Shown here piece by piece: positions 6,809 to 11,536 of a stretch of DNA of 11,536 nt. A program made the position numbers and the translations under genes. The notes under the pieces were generated by a model that was not told the DNA's origin, did not search any database, and saw nothing but the letters and a program-made list of their open reading frames with translations. Origin of the DNA: Cytophagia bacterium (lineage in GTDB: Bacteria > Bacteroidota > Bacteroidia > Cytophagales > Cyclobacteriaceae); assembly GCA_013373005.1 (NCBI GenBank), contig JABXIP010000051.1:1-11536 (forward strand), given 5' to 3'. Numbering within the stretch: the stretch's first letter is position 1; each line of letters opens with the position of its first letter.

Positions 6809-8236
6809 ATGAAAAAACTCAAGTCAATTTTGAAGGTAACAGGCAAGGTCATTTTATCCATATTGCTTGCCATTCTACTCTTCTTAGGCTCGGCTTATCT
6901 TATCGGAAAACAAGATTTTGGTTCACCCGGAATGTTAACACCAGAATTGAGCAAAGTGGCATTCGTTAATGTGAATGTCATTCCCATGGACAGCAATTAT
7001 GTTTTGTCTAATCATACTGTGCTCATAGAATCAGGAATAATCAAAGGGATATATAGCGAAGCTCCCAATCTCAATGGATATGAGATAATAGATGGCAAAG
7101 GGCAATATTTAATGCCCGGACTGATGGATGCTCATGCGCATATATTCGACAGGTCTGATCTGGCACTTGACCTTTCACAAGGCGTCACAACAGTGAGGAA
7201 TATGATGGGCTTTCCCATGCACCTTCGGTGGAAGGAACAGGTAGAAAACAGCGAATATCCGGGAGCCATTCTCTTTACATCAAGCCCCACTTTAAATATG
7301 GGAGAAGATACCGGAGGACCATTTCATAAAGTATTAGCTAACCAGGAAGAAGCAAAAGCCGCAGTCAACGAAGCCAAGCAGTTGGGTTATGACTTTATCA
7401 AAATTTATGATGGCCTAAGTAAAGAGGTTTTTGAAGCTATAATGGAAGAAGCTCATAAAACCAATATGAGAGTGGCTGGCCACCCTCCTCGCTCCGTTGA
7501 CTTGAATACACTGAGTACTTCGGGACTTACCTCTATTGAACATGCGGAAGAAGTATTCCAGGGTTTGATGAATTATAAGTACTCTAAGGAAAAGGTAGAC
7601 AGCATTGCCAAAATACTTGCAAAGCGACAGGTATATGTAACGCCAAGCCTAATTATCTACCACTATATCAAAGAAACTAGCGTAAAGGGGCAGGCCTTTT
7701 TAGACAGTATTCCTCAGGATTATATCAACCCATTGATTCGCTTTATTGGCAATAAACAATTGGGTGACTTTGTAAACGCCAGCGAGGAATCTGCCGGATA
7801 TAATACTAGAAAAGACAATGCCTTATCTGAAATACTAAGAATCTTCCATGAGAATCAGGTGCCATTACTATTAGGAACAGACCATGGGCCTAACTTAACC
7901 GTGGCCGGCTTCATTTTGCATAGAGAAATTGAAATGTGGAAAAAGAATGACATACCGGACTATGATATTCTCAGGGCCGGTACCATCAATGTGGCAGATG
8001 CTTTGGGAGTAGCTAATAGATTAGGCACAATAGCTATAAATAAAGAAGCTCAGCTCATTCTACTGAAAGACAACCCATTGGCCGATGCCAGAAACACTCA
8101 ACAACTCTCTGGAGTATTTCACAATGCGCGATGGTACAATGAGGATGGACTCAAAGCTTTAGAAGAAGCCGGAAAAGACAAGTCTTCCACTTTTAGTACT
8201 CTTGGTCGCTTTTTGGAACATTTGATCAAAAAGTAA
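6809..8236 (+). CDS. Membrane-anchored amidohydrolase, imidazolonepropionase-like (metal-dependent hydrolase)
   Basis: This 475-residue protein has a basic start and one hydrophobic segment at about 13-32, so it is likely held on the outer face of the inner membrane, or is exported. The rest is an amidohydrolase fold. The composite beta domain (about 47-103) leads to the metal-binding DAHAHIF (His109, His111). Then come a probable carboxylated lysine, Lys198 (FIKIYDG), His225 (VAGHPP), His245 (SIEHAEE) and catalytic Asp358 (GTDHG). This set fits the binuclear imidazolonepropionase/Xaa-Pro-dipeptidase-like subgroup. Those enzymes hydrolyse C-N bonds in cyclic amides or peptides; the actual substrate cannot be read here. 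The C-terminal ANRLGTIAINKEAQLILLKDNP block is typical. It may be co-transcribed with the AraC regulator upstream, and a terminator follows 5 bases after the stop. Confidence 0.9.
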   Translation: MKKLKSILKVTGKVILSILLAILLFLGSAYLIGKQDFGSPGMLTPELSKVAFVNVNVIPMDSNYVLSNHTVLIESGIIKGIYSEAPNLNGYEIIDGKGQYLMPGLMDAHAHIFDRSDLALDLSQGVTTVRNMMGFPMHLRWKEQVENSEYPGAILFTSSPTLNMGEDTGGPFHKVLANQEEAKAAVNEAKQLGYDFIKIYDGLSKEVFEAIMEEAHKTNMRVAGHPPRSVDLNTLSTSGLTSIEHAEEVFQGLMNYKYSKEKVDSIAKILAKRQVYVTPSLIIYHYIKETSVKGQAFLDSIPQDYINPLIRFIGNKQLGDFVNASEESAGYNTRKDNALSEILRIFHENQVPLLLGTDHGPNLTVAGFILHREIEMWKKNDIPDYDILRAGTINVADALGVANRLGTIAINKEAQLILLKDNPLADARNTQQLSGVFHNARWYNEDGLKALEEAGKDKSSTFSTLGRFLEHLIKK

Positions 8237-8241
8237 TTGAG

Positions 8242-8273
8242 AACCCTGATTTCGAGAGAGGTCAGGGTTTTTT
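8242..8273 (+). terminator. Rho-independent terminator of the amidohydrolase
   Basis: AACCCTGA (8242-8249) pairs with TCAGGGTT (8262-8269), followed by TTTTTT. The segment shares GAGAGGTCAGGGTTTTTTG, with one difference, with the rpmA terminator at 5616-5633. Confidence 0.88.
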
Positions 8274-8294
8274 GCTTGGTTTCATTTACTATTT

Positions 8295-8317
8295 AGTCTC
8301 AGGAAGACGCTAAGACC
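8295..8317. repeat. Degenerate REP-like element (third copy)
   Basis: The right arm AGACGCTAAGACC is identical to that of the REP at 961-983, and the match continues through the following AGT. The left arm, AGTCTCAGGA, differs from GGTCTTAGCG at four positions, so the hairpin is disrupted. It has the same orientation as the right-hand REP and also sits between convergent genes. Confidence 0.65.
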
Positions 8318-8441
8318 AGTTGAGGGTAAGGGGTTTTGTTTGCCTATATACTTCGTTTAGTTCGTTAGGATTTAAAAATTGAAGATCAGCAATAACAGTA
8401 AAGGGACGCTTAGTAACAAATGAAGATTTAATAGCATTAGC

Positions 8442-8819
8442 TTAATCTATCAAGTCTATATCCTCCTGCTTTAAAAAAAAATCAATCACTAAAGAGTCCC
8501 CCTTTACCACCTTTACTTCTAGCTCTTCCCATTCTTTACCGACAAAACCAGCCCGTAAACTAAATTCCCCAGGCCTAACATTGAGTACAAATGAACGAGA
8601 ATCAGAAAGCTGATGTATAATGTTGTTGACTATAAACAATCCAGGTAATTTTTTCTCGGGTTGGTCGAATTCGTATGCATTCAAAACTAAATATGTATAA
8701 TCCTCGCTAATCGTTTTATAATGTTGCACTTGTACCTGATCTGTTTTAGGTATATCAGATGAATTACATGATAAATTCAAGAGAACGATAAGTGCTAAAC
8801 CGCATCTAACAACCTGCAT
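8442..8819 (-). CDS. Small putative lipoprotein with carboxypeptidase-regulatory-like domain
   Basis: I choose the ATG at 8819, which gives 125 residues. It starts with a lipoprotein-like signal, MQVVRCGLALIVLLNLSC, with Cys18 followed by NSSD; the box NLSC is not perfect. Longer starts at 8846, 8861 and 8864 would put a longer N-terminus before the hydrophobic segment. The mature part looks like a small all-beta domain: LPGLFIV, then VRPGEFSLRAGFVGKEWEEL, then VVKGDSLVIDFFL. This recalls the carboxypeptidase regulatory-like (transthyretin-type) fold common on Bacteroidota surface proteins; the resemblance is by eye. The start overlaps the end of the upstream metalloprotease gene by 14 bases, so the two are likely translationally coupled and functionally linked. 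The role is unknown. Confidence 0.65.
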   Translation of the reverse strand: MQVVRCGLALIVLLNLSCNSSDIPKTDQVQVQHYKTISEDYTYLVLNAYEFDQPEKKLPGLFIVNNIIHQLSDSRSFVLNVRPGEFSLRAGFVGKEWEELEVKVVKGDSLVIDFFLKQEDIDLID

Positions 8820-10350
8820 TATTACCCTTTTGATTATTGCTGCCATTTCTACCCAATTCATCATTTATAGTCTTCAATACTCTTCCTCTATCAGATGCAT
8901 TATTGAAGGTACTTTTAAACCAAGATGTCTCTTCATATACATCATTACCATTGGAATCTTTAACTACATTACCCTGAGCATCTCTCTTCTTCCAATGAGT
9001 AAGCCCACTCCATGCAAGGTCTGAATAGAACTGTGAGGACAACGAGTAACCCTTATTAACACCAAATTCTTCAAGTGAACCAGCAATTTGATTCACGAAA
9101 CTCCTTACTATTTCCGCATGATGCTCTTCCTCCAAAGAAGGATAGACACTGTTACCATGATCCCTTACCAAATCTGCATAAGTACTACCGGCATTAATGG
9201 GATCATTCCTAAAATAAGAAATCAAATATGCATGAACTGATTCATGAAGAATCGTTTTGACAATTGAAAGATCACTAGAATTCTTGTATTTATTAGTATC
9301 AAATATTGTTGTAACCGTTCCTGTAGCACTATTGTAGCTATTATTGGGCGTTATAGCGGTGTAATCTCCCTGAAGAACCCCATGTTCAACCTTCCAATTA
9401 TAATTAGCATTGTTACCTGCAAAATGATTAATCACCCAACTCAAACCCTTAGTTTGAGTTTTGATACTGGATATCAAACTTTTCATACATGGCTTCAAAT
9501 TAGTGTCATCAATTTGCTCTTCGAACCTCAATGGACTAATTATAGGCAAATCCTCATCCTCATCACAGCTTGTTTCATCAGCAACAGACATTGTAGTCAT
9601 ATAGTAACAGCTTGATGAATAGACAGGGAATCTTTCATATTGCTTTATTGAACAATAATTCCCATCAGAAGAGCAAACTTCGGTGTAAAATTCTTGATAA
9701 TAAACATAGTACTCACAAACTAAATATGTGTCCCCCCCTCCGGTATCACCACTTCCAGAACCACCACCAGGATTGTTCACATCAGACTCAGGGCATTCCT
9801 GGGAGAAAATAGGGCCAGAGGGATCATATGGATCATTGACAGAGTATTCACCACTGCTCGAGCCTGGAACAGTCAATTGAAGCTTGGCAACTTTACCTAC
9901 AAAGCCCTCTAAAGAGCCTGTTTGCAAATAAGTTGGATAGAACTCATCGGACATGGTATACCTCATAACATAAGGGTCCCGCACTTCGCCATCAGGTGTG
10001 TATTTCAAAATAAGGTTGTAAAAAACCTTAGGATCATTATTCGCTTCAGGCTTGATTTCAAAAGCATATGCTTTACGCCCAAGCGAGTCTTTCAACATAA
10101 GTATCTCATTCCAAGTAATATTGAGCGCAACATCATCATAGCCAAGATTGGCAGAAAACGTTTCATCAGAATGCTTAAACCCTGTGCTTTTAAAAAGGTC
10201 ATTTACAACATCAGGAATATCATCGGCAGAATACCGAATATACTCCGTAGTTGGTATTTGCTGATCACTAAAAGGTTCATCTTCAACGCAAGAAGAGACA
10301 AGGAGACATGCAATAAGAAACAGATAAACTAGCTGATAGTATTTGGTCAT
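8806..10350 (-). CDS. Putative HExxH zinc metalloprotease lipoprotein
   Basis: The 514-residue protein has a clear lipoprotein signal: a short basic start, a hydrophobic core and LLVSSC, with Cys21 as the acylation site. Residues 25-185 form an N-terminal region I do not recognise. A Gly/Ser/Asp-rich linker follows (about 193-207), then a tyrosine- and cysteine-rich segment (209-262). The C-terminal half contains TILHESVHAYLISYF, an HExxH zincin motif with His369, Glu370 and His373. The nearby EEEHHAE (His410, His411) is a candidate for the third zinc ligand. A surface-exposed protease or peptidase is likely, but the substrate and exact family are unknown. Its last codons overlap the start of the small lipoprotein. 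It lies 116 bases downstream of the rhomboid gene and may have its own promoter. Confidence 0.8.
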   Translation of the reverse strand: MTKYYQLVYLFLIACLLVSSCVEDEPFSDQQIPTTEYIRYSADDIPDVVNDLFKSTGFKHSDETFSANLGYDDVALNITWNEILMLKDSLGRKAYAFEIKPEANNDPKVFYNLILKYTPDGEVRDPYVMRYTMSDEFYPTYLQTGSLEGFVGKVAKLQLTVPGSSSGEYSVNDPYDPSGPIFSQECPESDVNNPGGGSGSGDTGGGDTYLVCEYYVYYQEFYTEVCSSDGNYCSIKQYERFPVYSSSCYYMTTMSVADETSCDEDEDLPIISPLRFEEQIDDTNLKPCMKSLISSIKTQTKGLSWVINHFAGNNANYNWKVEHGVLQGDYTAITPNNSYNSATGTVTTIFDTNKYKNSSDLSIVKTILHESVHAYLISYFRNDPINAGSTYADLVRDHGNSVYPSLEEEHHAEIVRSFVNQIAGSLEEFGVNKGYSLSSQFYSDLAWSGLTHWKKRDAQGNVVKDSNGNDVYEETSWFKSTFNNASDRGRVLKTINDELGRNGSNNQKGNNAGC

Positions 10351-10466
10351 TTTATGTGTATTTAAATAAGTGCATTTTGAATATAACTATTCTTTCTAAT
10401 AGATTATAACCCGTTTATTCCTGTATTAAGAATAAAACATAAACAACAGAAAAATGAGTGTAAAAA

Positions 10467-11075
10467 TTACCTTAAGATGAGATCAACAAAAGATTGGAGG
10501 GTCGAAGGCCTAAGTAGCAACACAAAAACAACCCCATAAATCGCTCCCCAGAGGTGAGCATCGTGATTGATATTGTCGCGGCCTCGCTTACCCATAATAA
10601 TCGAGTAAACTATAAAGATGGCTCCCAAAATATAACCTGGTAGGCAGATGATGGCATAAAGACATAAATCCCGTAGCGGATCGAATAGCACGAAGGCCAG
10701 TACTAAGGCAGAAACGCCCCCTGAAGCACCCAACGAGTTGTAGCCAGGGTTATGTCGGTGTTTGATGGTAGTAGGCACATTGGCCACCACAATGGCCGTT
10801 AGAAAAAGAAGAAAGTAAAGCAGCGTTCCCGACTGATGGAAATAAACACTGAAAATCCGCTCTATAGCTGCTCCAAAGAAGAATAGGGTAAACAGGTTTA
10901 GAAATAAGTGCATGGGGTTATTGTGGACAAAACCAGAAGTGAGCAACCTCCAATACTCCCTTCTTTGCACGGTCTGATAGGGGTTGAGCATCAGCTTGGC
11001 ATGTAGCTCGGGTTTTTTCCAGGCTACATAGGTCACCAACCCAATCACAATCATCAGTCCGTAGGTAAAATCCAT
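10467..11075 (-). CDS. Rhomboid-family intramembrane serine protease
   Basis: This 202-residue protein has about six hydrophobic helices, the core rhomboid topology. The key motifs are present: EYWRLLTSGFVH (WR loop), His56 and Asn60 in MHLFLN (the GlpG-type HxxxN oxyanion residues), nucleophile Ser118 in SLGASGG, and catalytic His174 in AHLWGAIYG. Rhomboids cleave transmembrane segments of other proteins inside the membrane; the substrate here is unknown. Its ATG overlaps the stop of the prenyl-synthase gene by one base (TAATG), so the two are probably translated as a coupled pair. There is no extra soluble domain. Activity is likely because both dyad residues are intact. Confidence 0.93.
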   Translation of the reverse strand: MDFTYGLMIVIGLVTYVAWKKPELHAKLMLNPYQTVQRREYWRLLTSGFVHNNPMHLFLNLFTLFFFGAAIERIFSVYFHQSGTLLYFLLFLTAIVVANVPTTIKHRHNPGYNSLGASGGVSALVLAFVLFDPLRDLCLYAIICLPGYILGAIFIVYSIIMGKRGRDNINHDAHLWGAIYGVVFVLLLRPSTLQSFVDLILR

Positions 11076-11536
11076 TATTTATCTCTGTCTATCAGGTATT
11101 GGGCAAATGTTTTCAAGCCAGCCTTTCGTTCATCGGGCACATTGATACCCTCTAAAGCTTTAAAGCCTTTGGCAAAATACTCATTCATTTTGGCCAGTGT
11201 CAATTCTTTGATACCGATCTCGTCATAAATAGCTGTGACAGCCTGAACCTTCTCAGCAGCATCGAAATCATCCTTTTCAATCCATTGATGAAGCTTTTGA
11301 CTCTGTGTTTCATTAGCCATTTCTAATGCCTTTAATAAAAGGAAGGTCTTTTTGTTTGAGATGATGTCGCCACCTACTTGCTTACCGAATTTCTCCTGAT
11401 CGGCATATACATCGAGCAAATCATCCTTCAATTGAAAACCAATACCAATATCTACTCCGAATTCATAAAGTGCCTTGGTTGAAGCTTCATCAACTCCAGC
11501 CAACATGGCACCAAGTTCTAAGCTGAAACCAAGCAA
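11075..11536 (-). CDS. Polyprenyl diphosphate synthase (C-terminal part; start outside window)
   Basis: The frame is open to the window edge, giving 153 residues. The codon at the edge is TTG within LLGFSLELGAMLAG, a conserved internal segment, so the real start lies beyond 11536. The second aspartate-rich motif is complete (FQLKDDLLDVYAD, Asp38, Asp39 and Asp42 of the fragment), followed by FGKQVGGDIISNKKTFLLLKAL. Together these identify a trans-isoprenyl diphosphate synthase, which joins isopentenyl diphosphate units onto an allylic primer for quinones, carotenoids or lipid carriers. The chain-length-determining first aspartate motif is outside the window, so farnesyl, geranylgeranyl and longer products cannot be told apart. 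Confidence 0.92.
   Translation of the reverse strand: MLGFSLELGAMLAGVDEASTKALYEFGVDIGIGFQLKDDLLDVYADQEKFGKQVGGDIISNKKTFLLLKALEMANETQSQKLHQWIEKDDFDAAEKVQAVTAIYDEIGIKELTLAKMNEYFAKGFKALEGINVPDERKAGLKTFAQYLIDRDK

Noticed and set aside
8403..8416. Possible further REP fragment (GACGCTTAG)
   Set aside because: Only a short match to the REP arm and no pairing arm; it could be chance.
9922..10332. Plus-strand 136-codon open frame opposite the metalloprotease lipoprotein
   Set aside because: The minus frame has a lipoprotein signal and an HExxH motif; the plus frame has no domain or signal of its own.
10388..10436. AT-rich inverted repeats (TATTCTT/AAGAATA, TTTATTC/GAATAAA) and a TATAAT-like box on the minus strand between the rhomboid and metalloprotease genes
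   Set aside because: No T-tract for a terminator, and TATAAT is not the housekeeping promoter pattern expected in this phylum; in AT-rich spacers such repeats are common.

Overview
The window looks like chromosomal DNA of a member of the Bacteroidota, most likely a marine-type Cytophagales relative. This rests on four things: a type IX secretion (T9SS) C-terminal sorting domain at the left edge, a TAnnTTTG-type promoter in front of rplU, starts without Shine-Dalgarno sequences, and an AraC regulator with a seven-helix membrane domain. The genus is an inference.

Left part (1-1062): the 3' end of a gene for a T9SS-secreted protein is followed by a small mobile unit. This unit is a REP-associated tyrosine transposase (RAYT, HUH/Y1 family) between two inverted palindromic REP hairpins. 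The last ~44 bp of the secreted-protein gene, including its stop codon, are repeated after the unit. A strong terminator lies between this region and the convergent nrd operon.

Centre-left (1091-4977): nrdB and nrdA, on the minus strand, form a class Ia ribonucleotide reductase operon with its key residues intact. A 470-bp divergent intergenic region with several inverted repeats separates it from rplU-rpmA (ribosomal proteins L21 and L27, plus strand), which have a clear promoter and terminator.

Centre-right (5667-8320): a membrane-anchored AraC-type regulator is followed 77 bp later by a membrane-anchored amidohydrolase of the imidazolonepropionase-like group, then a terminator and a third, degenerate REP copy.

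Right part (8442-11536, all minus strand): a prenyl diphosphate synthase (partial) overlaps by one base a rhomboid protease. After 116 bp comes a lipoprotein with an HExxH zinc-protease motif, whose end overlaps the start of a small lipoprotein with a probable carboxypeptidase-regulatory-like fold. Most of the window is ordinary housekeeping and surface-protein DNA. The most unusual part is the RAYT/REP unit with its gene-end duplication, plus the poorly characterised lipoprotein pair.
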